Notes: a model not told the origin generated them from the sequence alone. Positions 46,562 through 59,090 are shown, counted from the first letter of the stretch. The stretch: DNA of 64,000 nt from Apostichopus japonicus (GCF_037975245.1 NC_092568.1:18495001-18559000), one strand, 5' to 3'. Translations and numbers: made by a program.

Positions 46562-48289
46562 CTATAGTGCGCAAACAGAAACAAGTTTTTTGTCTAAAAG
46601 ATTGTCAACTATCTAAAGTAGTTTCTTCTTGTTGACACCAACTTACCAGAACACTGTATATTTTAATTTGATATTGTTGTTGAAATTGTGTTGAAGGTTG
46701 TAATTTCTCAGCATAAAACCTAACCAATAATTAATTGGTAGTTGCTTAATTAAATGACAATAATTATGGAAAAGTATAGATGTCTTGGTACGTTTAATCA
46801 GGTCAAAAAGGTAATATCTGGCCATTACATCAAAAATAGGGCAAATATTGTGAGGTTCCAACATCAAATAAACTTCAATCATTATTTTCTTTTTAAAGCT
46901 AACAAAACGGTCGGAATCAACTACAAGGTATACATGCTAACTTTCAGCAATACTGAATTTCTATAAACTATCGATTATTGAATTTAAGCAACGATTCCAT
47001 TCTTAATTAGTAGATGGACCCAATATTTCTCGAGAGGGATGCAGGACGGGGGAGGGGAGGGGGTTGTGAGGAAGAAGCGATGATATGAAAGCCTTTAAAA
47101 CCCGTCGTAATCATGCCATGGGTTTGGTTATTCTGTAATTGTAAAATATGATGTGCGGGATTTCAAAGTTGGTCTTTGTGGGGGTCGGTTTTTTTTTATA
47201 ACCCTGCATTGCTTAATTGCAAGAGGAAAATCATGAACCTATGACTACTTTTCTGCCACACCGTAATAGCTGGCTGATTGCAACCACACTTTCTCGGTTG
47301 TTCTAAGCAAGTATTAGTTCAGCATGGGGAGCCCCCCCCCCCCGCAGCTTCGTGTGAATGAAGGAAACCCAGGTTCCTATGAGATGCAAAGTAAGATGCT
47401 TTGTTATGTCTACAATATCTACATCATGAATTGGTTGAAATCACCACCAGCAGAGGACTTGATGTGATAGTAGCTATATATTTTCAGGTTTGTAAGAAAG
47501 GTACCGATTCAAATTATTTAGTAGGGGCAATTGCACTAAATGTCCACATATGTTGTTGCACTGATGCTCATCTGTAAAAACACCCTTTAAGGAAAGAAGT
47601 TCAACGTTACTTTGCTTTCCAACTGACATCTTGAATAAAAGGAAGAAAGGAGCTACATTGTAACATATTGAATTTTGTCACCAGACAGGAGAAGCAGTGT
47701 TTCTATTTAGTAGGGGCAATTGCACTAACAGTCCATATATGTTGTTGCACTGATGCTCATCTGTAACAGCACCCTGCTTTAAGCATGCATAAGGAAACAT
47801 TAAACACTCACTTCTGAATCTGTTCTGCATGACTTGAAAAGTTCTACTTTACTTAGCTGCCTAAGGGTATGTACATTCCAACTGATATCTTGCAGAAAAT
47901 AAAAAAGAGAGCTACATTGTAACATATATAATTTGTCAGACAGGAAAAGCAATGTTTCTGACAGAAAATAAAAAACCTGTGACCAGGGACGTAGCTAAGG
48001 CCTGATGATTGGGGGGGTGTAGTGGCTGAAATTCCAACTGGATGGGTTTTGGAGCCAAAAAATTCCGACTGCTGCCTTGTACCCCCCCCCCACCCCCGCA
48101 CTAATCGTCAACGATACGGTCAGTGTCAGTCAGACACCCCATCTTTCGCGACTGCACTTATGTTCCGAACTTTTTTCGATACATTTGTACCTTATGGGGC
48201 AAAGTTTTTGCTTATGTTGATGGCACTTTTAAGCTTCCATAGATTAGCATTGGCGTTTTAATTGTATACCATAGAGACAATATATATCC

Positions 48290-48724
48290 CAACGACGTAG
48301 CCAGGAGTTTGAAAGAGGGAACACCTTTTGCGATTGTTATGGGGGAGGGGTCTAAGGGGAGGGGGTGTCCCCCTCCCCTTTGAGATATTTTTGAACAATT
48401 GAAGGTCCTTAGATGCGATCTGGTGCAATTTGTTGCCAGTTTCATCATTATCATATGATATCATATTATCAGCAGATTTTGTTTTCCTGTTTGAATTCTT
48501 TTACATGTTCTTTTACATAATATATCAGAAATACATTTGACGAGCTTAACTGATGGACAATATAAACTTTCATATTTTGTAAGACAGCCAGATGTGCAGT
48601 GGCCTAAAAACAAATATCGTTATCGCCGTGTATTAGCAGTGTAATAACAACAGTTTTTAAACATATTTGTCGACACTGAAAGGGGGGAGCAGTCGCTCCC
48701 CTGCTCCCCCTGGCTACGTCCCTG
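48290..48724. mobile_element. Second hAT-like element nested in the first
   Basis: Left end CAACGACGTAGCCAGG and right end CCTGGCTACGTCCCTG are inverted and related to the outer element's ends. TATATCC occurs immediately outside both ends, a 7-bp (perhaps 8-bp imperfect) target duplication. Confidence 0.6.
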
Positions 48725-49017
48725 TATATCCTGAACTTACTTGAAGCAAGCGAACAGGGTCGACCCACCCAATAGCAAAATTAATACATAAATTATCCGA
48801 ATTGAAGCTGGCGAACGTTGTATTTTTTTTTTAGAGTATTCAAAATCATACGAAGTTTTGTATGGTGGAGTATAAGGATCGCGAGATACAATTTCTCAAT
48901 GTGACGAGTAAACGTGGTAAATATGACTGATTAAAGGTCAATTTTGATCGAAAATTTTATGTCACTCACAAATTACAAGAACATATGAAAATAAAAGTGC
49001 GACAGTCAGAAAAATTA

Positions 49018-49097
49018 GAGTGCGACAGTCGGAAATTCCGAATTGAAGCTGGCGACAGTCGGAAATTCCGACAGTCGGAAATTCCGACTGTCGCACT
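49018..49097. repeat. Palindromic repeat near right end of hAT-like element
   Basis: Arms of about 22-23 bp built on GAGTGCGACAGTCGG and its complement, enclosing further copies of CGACAGTCGGAAATTCCG. Could form a strong hairpin. Confidence 0.8.
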
Positions 49098-50276
49098 CAA
49101 ATTTTCCAACTATCGTAATTTTTACCAAGATTGGGGGGGTGAGACACCCCCCCACACCCCCCCTCTAGCGACGTCCCTGCCTGTGACCAGTGAAGAACAG
49201 AAAAGAAGGATATAGAGAAGACAGAGATGGCGATTCATCAGATGTGACAAGCCGATACAAGCAATATTATGAAAGTGCTAAACTCATCCATTATGAGTAC
49301 TTAAGTTCTGTAGAGTGTAAACTCCCGAATAGAACTTAAATTTTATAAGGCTATCCTACGATGCATATAAACTCCTTTTGATGTTCAGCTTCTAGAGAAA
49401 GTTCTGTTAGTTGCAATGTAACAGTGTAGAATATATAATTTTGTTAAATTATGATACAACGTCAACATGAAGTAAATGAAATATTATTGCCCAGGTGTGG
49501 ACCCTGTTTAAGAGTTTAATATTACCATCTTTGAAGTAGCTGTAGGGCTTAAGTAAAGATGTAGTTCATTTTTTATCACAAATTATTTGCCTCTGACTTA
49601 AACATTTGCTATCGTAGGACGTTATTTAGAGATTAATACATTCTTTCTTGAGTCTGTATGGACCGGATCCTTTGATAAAGCTCCACATTTGGGGCGAAAC
49701 TGAAGGAATGAATATACATTTTCTCAAGCCAAACGTCTCAACAGTGCAAATGAAGATCGCTCTTCTGAACTTTAACGAAATCAAGGAACATCATGTGTAT
49801 TGTCTATTCCCTTTCGAAAGGACTTGTGTTACTTCAATGAATGTAACGCCGCTATAACCAGATGGTTATAGTGAAAGGAACCGGTCGTACCAGGGTTGAG
49901 AGTAGGTCCTGCCTAGTACGGGAGCCAGAGCGGGGGCCGGGTGTGTGGGCCCCCACCCCCACGCACACACGCACACCCACACACAGCTGTGTTTTACATT
50001 CAGACCGAGGACCCCGTTGTCTTTGCCATTGTTCAAATCCACTTACCGTAACCTTAATAATACCCCTTACCAATAGAACTCTTGCGAGGACGTGGTGACA
50101 CACACACACACACGCTACATTCGATCATGCGGAACCTTACCTTGAAGTAAAACATATTGCAGATATCTTTGTGGTACAATAATAAATAACATAATTATTT
50201 ATTATGTACAATCATGAAGTTTGGAAAATGTTATTTTGTCATTCTGCTATTTATAAAGATGTGTCATTATTCATAC

Positions 50277-50442
50277 CTTGAAGCTGAGGCAGAGCGGTGT
50301 GTTTTCCTATTGATGTACTGACGTCTATACAGTAAATCACCACGCCAGCCTGTGACACAGGTTTATCTGTCTCCAGGGTAACCTCCGTCCCTTGTTCAGA
50401 GGAAGCTTCGACCAAAAAGTCGACCTGAGATTCTTTTGGAAT
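50277..50442 (-). pseudogene. Exon 8' (VWA start)
   Basis: 166 bp, IDVSTSIG keeps the DxSxS ligands. Donor CAAG|GTATGA. No exon 9 follows on this strand before copy 1. Confidence 0.88.
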
Positions 50443-50694
50443 CTGCAACATTAACAACAAAATGAAAATGAAAATACATGTTTTCAATTCTAAATTGGAA
50501 ATATGTGTGCTATTAATAAGATATGCCATGCTATAGTATGAAACATTAACTGACATTTTTGAAGTCACACTTCATATGCACCACGCCGGTCTGGACACTG
50601 ACGTAAAAACTTCTTGGACATTGCTCAATTCTCATTTAAATATTAAATTTTGCTTTAAATATTGAACTTGTTCTTAGACTGATTTTGATAACAG

Positions 50695-51000
50695 TTCAGG
50701 GTTTTGTTTACATTCGTTGTAAGAAGGAACACTAACATATCGCCCATACATAGTCTCCAGGGTTTTGTTCACGTTTTTTGTAAGAAGGAACACTAACATA
50801 TCGCCCATATAGTCTCCAGGGTTTTGTTAACGTTTGTTGTAAGAAGGAACACTAACATATCGCCCATATGTAGGCTCCAGGATTTTGTTCACGTTTGTTG
50901 TAAGAAGGAACACTAACATATCGCCCATATGTAGTCTCCAGGGTTTGTTCACGTTTGTTGTAAGAAGGAACACTAACATATCGCCCGCATGTAGTTTCCA
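50695..51000. repeat. 61-bp minisatellite, copy 2
   Basis: About five units of the same repeat as 24840-25180, between exons 7' and 8'. Confidence 0.93.
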
Positions 51001-51650
51001 ATAGATTTCAGTCTAAACAAAGAAGTCTTCACACACTACCCTACTGACATTAAAAATCTGTGGTACCTAGTAGTAAGTCAAGTACACCAGCTCAAGCACA
51101 GCAACTAATACTATGACCACGTACTGTATCTGAGGAGCTTCAATTACCTCACCATTGATATATTCCAGTGGAGATATAATTTGTACAAATTTTTATAGTC
51201 ACTATTCAAAACATGTGAAAACTAGATTGTTTCAAGGTAAAACGGTTCTCTGGATAGCTCTCTTAGACCAGGAGTTTTATATCCTGAGGTCACTCCATGG
51301 TGTGATTCTGTTTTTATATTTATGTGTGTGTGGGTGTATGTGCGTTCGTGTGCGTTTGTTTTTCTATCTGACCGTGGACTTGAACAAAAGAATTCCAGGT
51401 CCTCGGTTGTGATTTCTAAAGAATCACGTCCTCAGAAGAGTCCTATTGTATGGGGTATTGTTAAGGTTAGGGTATGTGGATTTGAACAATGGGAAATACA
51501 ATGGGGTCCTCGGTCTGAATGTAATACAAACATGGGTGTATGCATGGGTGTGTATGCGTGTATGTGTGATTTTTCAATCTTGCAAAGAGCAAAACTAGAA
51601 ATTTTGTGAACCTCTTTATAGACTGAAATGACACACAATCACACACTTGC

Positions 51651-51696
51651 TTCCTCATCAGAAACGTCTACCTCATTTTTGGTGTCACAGAAATCG
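51651..51696 (-). pseudogene. Exon 7' with GC donor
   Basis: 46 bp, same reading as exon 7. The donor is GAA|GCAAGT instead of GTAAGT; GC donors are usable but rarer. Confidence 0.85.
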
Positions 51697-53245
51697 CTGC
51701 AGAAATAAAAAAGAAAGAAAAGAAATGTAAAACAACCTTGGAGCAAGCATTCAATTATATGCGGCTCATTGAGAAAGATCAGAGATGATTATCTAAGTTC
51801 CCCCAACTTTTGCCTTGATGCCCTCGGGGACCTTCCAGCAGCGGATGTTGATGTCTACAGAAATGGGAGAAGAGGTATTCCCCCCCCCCCTCTCCTCTGC
51901 CCTTCCTTTGAGAAATATTTATAGGTTGCTTAGTTGCCATAATTTTAAAGTAATTTACACTCAAAGTTTTTACACTTTCTTGTTTCTTGGTTAGACTAGT
52001 GCCTCAGGCCCCAAAGCAATCGGCGACGGTTATATGAATCAATTGCTTATCAGGCGAACGAAAAACATTCTCAACAACAGTTCAACTTTTTGTTTCTTTT
52101 GTTATTTATCAGTTTTCTTGTCTGTACTGTAGCTAGCTTCTTGTTTTAGTGGCAACACATTATTGATATTGATTAAGTTTTGCAAAGCACACTAAAGAGG
52201 ACACTGAGTAAAATTGTGATATACTATACAGGTAAATGGGATCGCACTGGGGATCGCATGGCATCTCACAGTACAATGTAAAGCTGTATCTTTACAATAT
52301 TTGAGAGTTGGCATGCAATAGCATATACAGCACAACAGAAATAAATTTAACAAAGGTTTAATTGCAACCAAAAAAAAATCATAATAATAATCATGGAATA
52401 TGTTTTGTTTGTAAGAATATATTTTCACATCCATTATATTATTGGAGGTTGATTAACTCAAAGATATATAAAGAAAAGGGAGGGGGGTGGTGGAGGTTCT
52501 TCTGACAAAAATGATTTCTATTCATGGAACCATACTTAGAGTTAGGTGGAAGATAGTGAAAAGCTGTTTTCAAAATGTGTATGTTTCTCGCTGATATTTA
52601 AGCATAATGACCTGATCCAGTCGATTGACCTCCACCAAAACCAATATGATTCTAGCAGTAATGTGAGGAGACCTGTACCTCGTAAGGTCCAGCCAAACTG
52701 TGGTCTTCCTTGTGATGTTCTTTATAATTTTGTTTCTCTCTGATATGAAACTTGAGGTACACAGCAACTAGTATACAGCATTTGACCTGGTGAAAACTTC
52801 TACAAGGATTTAGAAACCGCATTACTTTGACGAAAACTTAAGTGTGTAAGTCAAAAGGCTATTGATATGTATGGAGTATGCTAACTTACGTCATCGTGCT
52901 CACATGCCGTGAGTAGACAATACAGTGCCCAACGACTTACATCATTTCGTCAGAATGCTTGTGTGCTTGCTTCCTGGCATTAATATTAGTATCACACAGT
53001 CAGACAACATACATAAAAGCAACCAGACAATACAAGGTGACAACAGACAACACTACCCAAAGAAAAAAAACTATACCAAATTTAAGATAAAAGACCATTG
53101 GAGGATATGAAAAGACAATAGATAGACATGTTGAATAATGGAGCACACGCAGGCTAAACACAAAGACTAGGTTGATCAAAATAGGTCTTCAAGAGGTTAT
53201 ATATAGCATGAATAGCATTTTTTTCTTGAAATTAAGAATACTCAC

Positions 53246-53471
53246 CACATCCATGTTTGTTTGGAGGTATCTCCAGAGGAGGATGGTGTTACGGTCGATA
53301 CGTGAGATAAAATGGCGGGGCACTGGCAACAGGATACAGCGTCTCCCGTCATTATCTTGGGGTCATTCTCCAGAGTTCCCAGAGAAACAAGGATAACATT
53401 GCCATCAGCTCTCCTTGTTTTGTGTGACTTAATGTTAGCGGATCGCCGCCTGTTAGGGACTTTAGGAGACA
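53246..53471 (-). pseudogene. Exon 6' (zinc ribbon, first half)
   Basis: 226 bp, a 3-bp in-frame deletion near the start. CCQCPAIL keeps the first Cys pair. Confidence 0.86.
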
Positions 53472-53900
53472 CTTTTAAAAATCAACTTTTAAAAATGTTG
53501 ACTTAGTTTCCCTCTCATACTAACACCCAATTGAGAAATCTGCAAATTTTATAAGTACCAATTGGATGCTTGGCTTCCCTCTCACTATTCGACCCATCCC
53601 CCCTTTATAGTCAGTGAATTTCGATTAAAAGCATGAGCAAAGTATCCTAACAATTGGATAGCCATCCTAACGTAAGGTAAATGCCAGTAACTCTCTACAA
53701 CATACATGTATCTGCTTTAAAGGAATAACGATAAGAAACAAATAGGAAAGGGTTAATTGCACTTCCCAAACTTGTGACACTCTATACCCTATATTACCTA
53801 CCTGCAAAATTACGTTACTTGCTATCTGTGTCCAAAATACCTTGACGACTATGAATATTACACAATTTTATCGGATTTTTGAAGCAAAGTCAGATAATAC

Positions 53901-54066
53901 CTTTTGGCGGCTGATCTTCTGAGATATCCTTTGGTATCCCCTTCACAGTTTTGGTCGTACGGAAGGATTCTTCGATGGTTGGATCGTAGTCATTTAGGAA
54001 GATGTCTTGGGTGAGACGAATCACTATGGAGGACTTACCGACACCTCCGGAACCCAAAATGGCAAT
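53901..54066 (-). pseudogene. Exon 5' (P-loop)
   Basis: 166 bp, GSGGVGKSS and DPTIEES intact, with a 9-bp in-frame deletion in the stretch after KGIPKD. Confidence 0.88.
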
Positions 54067-54436
54067 CTGTAAAGAGCAAAAAATTTTTAATGCAGACTGC
54101 ATGCAGAGAAAACAGTCACACAAAAAGAGACATAACATCATGTTTCATAGTTAAGTTCATGCACTGGTTCCCCTACCCCTCCCCAGGGGTATTTACGCCG
54201 CTTCTGCTTCATGATGCCCTGGTACAGCGATCATAGAAACAACAGTCAACAAATATACCGGGGACATTGTAAGATGTGTTCAGCAATTCCCCTCATGGTT
54301 GACACGATACAGAGTCATACACTAGATGGTACTGTAACTGCATGTGTAAAAAGACAAAGAGTTTTGATACATTTCAGTCATAACGATGACTGCCGTTTAA
54401 TCCCCTTTTACATTTAAGTAACGTCTTGAAACCAAC

Positions 54437-54619
54437 CCTGTACTCGATGCCAGTACTGATCGTTCTTTTGATGAGCTCTTCAAAAGCAAGTGTGACTTTC
54501 TCTCCAGTCTTTGCTGATGTTTCCATGAAAGCCATGTCTCTGGCTTTCGCCTCCTTCTCGCCATCGGCAGCTGGTACTTGACGTTCACTCTCAAGATCTG
54601 ACTTATTCCCGCAGAGTAT
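54437..54619 (-). pseudogene. Exon 4' (G4/G5)
   Basis: 183 bp, open, 3 differences from exon 4 by my count. NKSD and ETSAK are intact. Confidence 0.88.
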
Positions 54620-54972
54620 CTGAGTATTAAAACAAAAAAAGGTCTAAGGCGTGGGGGGAAAGGCAGTTTGAATCATTCATATACAGCACGTGTGTCTAAT
54701 GCCACAAACTACAAATGTTGAGCATGAAATTCATTTCTTCTTAAATGTTTCGATAGTTCCACGATTCCATGATCATGTAACCATGCGCCCCACAAACGCA
54801 CAGGACATAACTTATCAAACATGTCTATACACTCCAAACCATATGTTTGTTAAGTTAACCATAAACGACAAACTTGAAGGGCGATCAGATGTAAGTTTTT
54901 AATTCATAAGTGCTCAGGCAAAGATATAACTTACTTTTTCATAAAGAAATGCCACACTGACACCATTTTGTG

Positions 54973-55061
54973 GCCAGAGTGTGAATGTCTAGAGCTGCTT
55001 GAAAACCATTCTTGTCATCGATAGAGTAAACTATCACAAAGGCTTGGCCTAACCGCATATA
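54973..55061 (-). pseudogene. Exon 3' truncated, donor lost
   Basis: First 89 of 120 bp remain, then the sequence jumps to intron sequence equivalent to 29470 of copy 1. A 2-bp microhomology (TG) at the junction suggests end-joining. Confidence 0.9.
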
Positions 55062-55550
55062 CTGTCAAAGACAAATTAAAGATCTTTCATCGGCAGAATG
55101 TCTTTGTTGTCGATAAAATATCCATTTCCAAAAGTACTTGGCATATTAGTATGAGGTTCCTGAAATATGAACCAAAAATCTTGGTGAATGACTATTTTGG
55201 TCGTTGCTATTTTATTGATTACAAAGTCAGAATAACTGTAAATGCCAAGACTTACGGTGTTTCGGGCACATACGATCCACTGTAGGCTTACCTTTCTCCT
55301 CACGGTCACAGCAGTCTCGCTCTACGGTGTCTGGCGTGACCCGATATTAACCTCTGGGAGGCAGAAGTGAAAAGTGTAATCGAACGGTGGTGCCGAACCG
55401 AAGGACCGACCGACTGGTTGCTAAGGGCATCCAGTGCTAAAGAAGTTTACTACAGTACCAGTTCACTCAAGGCAAGGTAGATTGAGAGTGCCCAATTTGT
55501 TAACAGAATGTGTGTAAAGTTGCTTTACATTGTACTGCACATAATCCTAC

Positions 55551-55619
55551 CTGCTCCCGCATGGTAGAAAACTCCTCTTGCCCTGCCGTGTCCAGAATAT
55601 CCAGCATGCAAACATCTCC
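55551..55619 (-). pseudogene. Exon 2' (G3 motif)
   Basis: 69 bp, LDTAGQEEFSTMREQ, open and correctly spliced. Confidence 0.88.
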
Positions 55620-56619
55620 CTGTCCAGAGAAAAGAAAGAGAATCAAGAGGATCAAAATAGGCTTCATGATCAAACTGTAACTGGTGATACCAACAAAAAA
55701 CAACAATTACAGAAACTTTCAACAGCCAGACACTACTAACGTGTATTGTACTAGCTAAAGAACTTTAAGAAGTTACTTCATAATTATATATGCTAGACCC
55801 ATTTTATTTTTGAGAGGGTCAGGGGGGGGGAGGGTAAGTGGGTGTTGGGACAGAGAGTTTGGTTTCTCTTTGTGCCTTTCTTTGATTTCTTTATCCTCAG
55901 GTAGCTTAACCAAATTGATGGGTATCTTCATTGACAATTTACAGTAACTCCACGTTTATAAAATATTCAATTGTGAAGTTTGACCATGCTGGTATTTTGT
56001 TGCTATCGAAATTCTAATTACTTGTTGCATTTGTAGCTTTGCACATGTGAAAATAAATAAATTCAGTTCAACCAAAGGAAGTTTTTGTTGAATTGGAGAG
56101 GTCCCAGCGCCCCACATCCCATGCCCCCCCCCCCAATTGCACACCTACAGCTGAAGCAGCTAAAATGTTCAAATCTTTGTTACACACCCTTGGGGCCCAG
56201 CCTTCTCATCCGATCCTTCTACATACTCTCATACTGATATTTCTTCACGGGAACACGTTAACGCTCTCTCTTGCATCCCTCAACTAACCAAAATCCTGCC
56301 TCCCAGCAGTCATTACTAAAACTGCCTGAACTATATTGCTACGGGTTGTATATTGCTAGCAATATGATACATGAAGATTTGATATTAAACTACCAATATT
56401 TATTGTCTCCATGCTCATTGCAGAGTATGCATGCATGATTTAGTTACAAGTTGACGTAACTGCAATTATATAATATTAAAGCTATAATTAAAACTCAATT
56501 TGCGTCAAAAGCATATAGAACGTTGCCTGGGTTTCAGGTTTCTTCAGGACAGATGGATGATGTGGAAAGACCTCTCATTGCACAATGTTAAACAGGATAT
56601 AGCGCAATGCTAACAGGTT

Positions 56620-56700
56620 AGCATTACATCATGCTAACAACCGAGGGTCAGATGCCAGGGGAGGGGGGGGGGCGGAGTACCAAATGAAGGGGGAACATGT
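56620..56700. repeat. G-run and palindrome remnant in intron 1'
   Basis: One full GTTAGCAT/ATGCTAAC palindrome followed by a G-rich run. The other two palindromes of copy 1 are lost or partial here. Confidence 0.6.
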
Positions 56701-56832
56701 ACCCTTTACAATTAGAACACAGAGCAGATGCATCTTTTTTGTAAACAGATGAATAATACAGAATTCATATTATCAAAGATCAACAATCAAAGATCATCAA
56801 TATCCCCACGTGATCATCAGCATTGCACTTAC

Positions 56833-56951
56833 ATCTTCATCATTGTTTTTCAGATCATCCAAGCTTGCTTTCTTTATCCTTCTTCCAATATTATCACATC
56901 AGCATCGTCGTCTTCTCCTTGCAGATAGACAAACTTACTTCCGAATTCCAT
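56833..56951 (-). pseudogene. Exon 1' with 1-bp deletion and stop
   Basis: 119 bp instead of 120. The frame reads MEFGSKFVYLQG onwards, then GGA TAA at 56874-56879. Donor GTAAGT is kept. Confidence 0.9.
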
Positions 56952-57663
56952 CTTGACTGAATCTAGTCCCTGAGGTCACAAGTTGAGGTAACAGTCTACT
57001 TTCCTGCAGAAAATAAAGTTGTATACAGTAATGAGAAATAATTAAACTTGGAAATGAAACTAAGTATAAACCTACAGTGGCCTACCGGCAAGTGTTTACA
57101 AATAGTTTGACGGAAGGTGATTGAGCAAGAATCCTTTCTGATATTAAAGTTAAACTGTTGTCTTAGTTACATATCTATAAGTGATTAAGTCAGTTATTTA
57201 AGCTCTCTACTACTATACACTACCATTCCCTAACACAGGACTCATGAGGAAATATTTGTTCAACTCCCACACCATTTATCATTTTGACAATTGTAAAAAC
57301 AAATATGGTACTGTTTGTTTCCAATTGAACTTTCACCTTTATCTACCAAGCTGATTTTAAGGGGTTGTGAAACTAACCAGGTAATGTACAACCAGCTAAT
57401 GGATTGAAGAACAAAGTACTGTATGTTGAACGGTTAATCTCTCATTTCAATCAGGCCATACACACCAATAAGCAACCTGCTCAAGGAAGGAGGTGTTATT
57501 CTTTAAAAGAGTGAACATTGTAAAATGTTGTGATGTAATTTAAGTGCATCTTCCAAGTACTATCATAAAATTGATGTACAGTAGACCTTAGTTACAGTTT
57601 ATTTCTTTATTCGTTATCATTTATTTATTCACTCTTTGAGGTGAACAGAGTGAAAATTTCAGA

Positions 57664-57665
<2 letters not shown>

Positions 57666-57729
<64 letters not shown>

Positions 57730-57766
57730 TATATAGATATATAGATATATATATAGATATAGATAT

Positions 57767-57844
<78 letters not shown>

Positions 57845-57852
57845 ATATATTA
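57666..57852. repeat. (AT)n array in the 5' intron of copy 2
   Basis: Counterpart of 32637-32802, with AGATAT interruptions. Confidence 0.95.
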
Positions 57853-58639
57853 ATATAAAAAAAATTATACTTAAACAACATAAAATCATGAAATGATAAT
57901 ATTGATATATACTAGTACTGATATAAACTATGCAAATTATTTAAAATAATATTTGAGTCTATATTTCACTTATAACTTATATACAAGCTGTCATTATACA
58001 AGTACATAAAATCATGAAATGCTAATAACGAATATACCAGTACATATATAAACTATGTACATCATTTAAAAAACTTTGAATCTATGTTACTTAAATTACA
58101 AACTGTAAATACAGTGCTATGCCATGCAGTTCTGTATAATCCTTCATTTAATCTATAAGCACATCAATGGAACCATACTGTAGCAGTTTTACAAGATACT
58201 GTGTATCTATGTACCTCGGTGGACTGCTGCTGCTGCTGCAAGTTAATTTTTTCATGTGAGTAACTTCTTACTTTTAAAAATATGAATACACAATGTGTGA
58301 TGTAGGACTGCAAGAAAAAGCCACAAATCAAGAACTTCAGGGTGAACTAGAAAAAGGAGGTAGGTATGTAATTATGGCACCCATTCCAGCTCCTGTAATG
58401 GCCATTTATAATTTCCAAATAAATGAGAACACCATCCCTTAATATTTACTTCTGTTGCTGTTAAATACCCGTTAAAAACCCCTCTCGAGTATCACAACGA
58501 GGATGTTGGTATGCAGCGCAGCAGTGCTTGTACAGTAACAATGCGTGGGCAATCTAGTTTTAAACTTCAAGACTAGGCCTCTCCTTAACGGTCAAGGAAT
58601 GCGTATTCCAGTATTATGTAGTCCTACGATAGAAACTAT

Positions 58640-59090
58640 ACTGGGACTGCAACTAGGCCATTAATAACTTGATAAAAAGCATGAGTCTGGCCTTTTTCCT
58701 TCTTTCTATGAGGAGTTCCCATTTCAAAGTCTTCAAGATCTCAGTGACGCTGGATTGTCTGTACAGAAGTCACCAGTTACAAAACGTGCTGCCTTCCTTT
58801 GAAGTTTTTCTATTTTATCTTGGTCTGAGACCTTATACTGTAAGGGTCCCAAATCTGAGCTGCATATTCAAGAGTAGAGCGACACATAGACATATAGGCC
58901 AATTCACATAATTCTAGTGGGCAAGAGCGCAAATTCCTTATTCAGGAAGCCAAGGGTTCTGCTGGTCCTAGAGCATATATCTTATCAATATGTGTAGAGA
59001 AAGATAACTTGTCGCTAAGCAGGATACCAAGATAAGGTTGCACAGTGACGCACTCTAATATTTGATTGTATATATATATATGGAGTAAGC
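58640..59090 (-). mobile_element. Degenerate copy of the LINE fragment
   Basis: Aligns with 33476-33925 but has small indels that break the frame. Part of duplication block C'. Confidence 0.75.

Larger units (their letters stand above)
47984..49179. mobile_element. Non-autonomous hAT-like transposon with 8-bp target duplication
   Basis: Ends are inverted: CAGGGACGTAGCTA at the left and the complement of CAGGGACGTCGCTAG at the right. It is flanked on both sides by CCTGTGAC (47976-47983 and 49180-49187), the 8-bp target duplication typical of hAT elements. The allelic site in copy 1 (near 9010) is empty. No transposase frame is present, so it is non-autonomous. G-rich runs follow both ends. 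Confidence 0.85.
38703..49960. repeat. Segmental duplication block A', inverted copy
   Basis: Reverse complement of 8240-18797 with indels. It holds the + strand exons 13'-17', an extra SINE-containing insertion near 43.08-43.65 kb and a hAT-like insertion at 47984-49179. Edges lie in TG and CA tracts. Confidence 0.9.
50277..56951 (-). pseudogene. cpRAS-VWA copy 2, 5' part (exons 1'-8'), disrupted
   Basis: Exons 1'-8' match exons 1-8 of the intact gene: 56833-56951, 55551-55619, 54973-55061 (truncated), 54437-54619, 53901-54066, 53246-53471, 51651-51696, 50277-50442. Lesions: a 1-bp deletion in exon 1' makes TAA at 56874-56876 after 25 codons; a 179-bp deletion removes the last 31 bp and donor of exon 3', so that read-through stops at TGA 54939-54941; the exon 7' donor is GC; and exons 9-12 do not follow. 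In-frame losses of 9 bp (exon 5') and 3 bp (exon 6') are also seen. The G1-G5 motifs are otherwise intact. No full-length cpRAS-VWA protein can be made from this copy. Confidence 0.9.
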
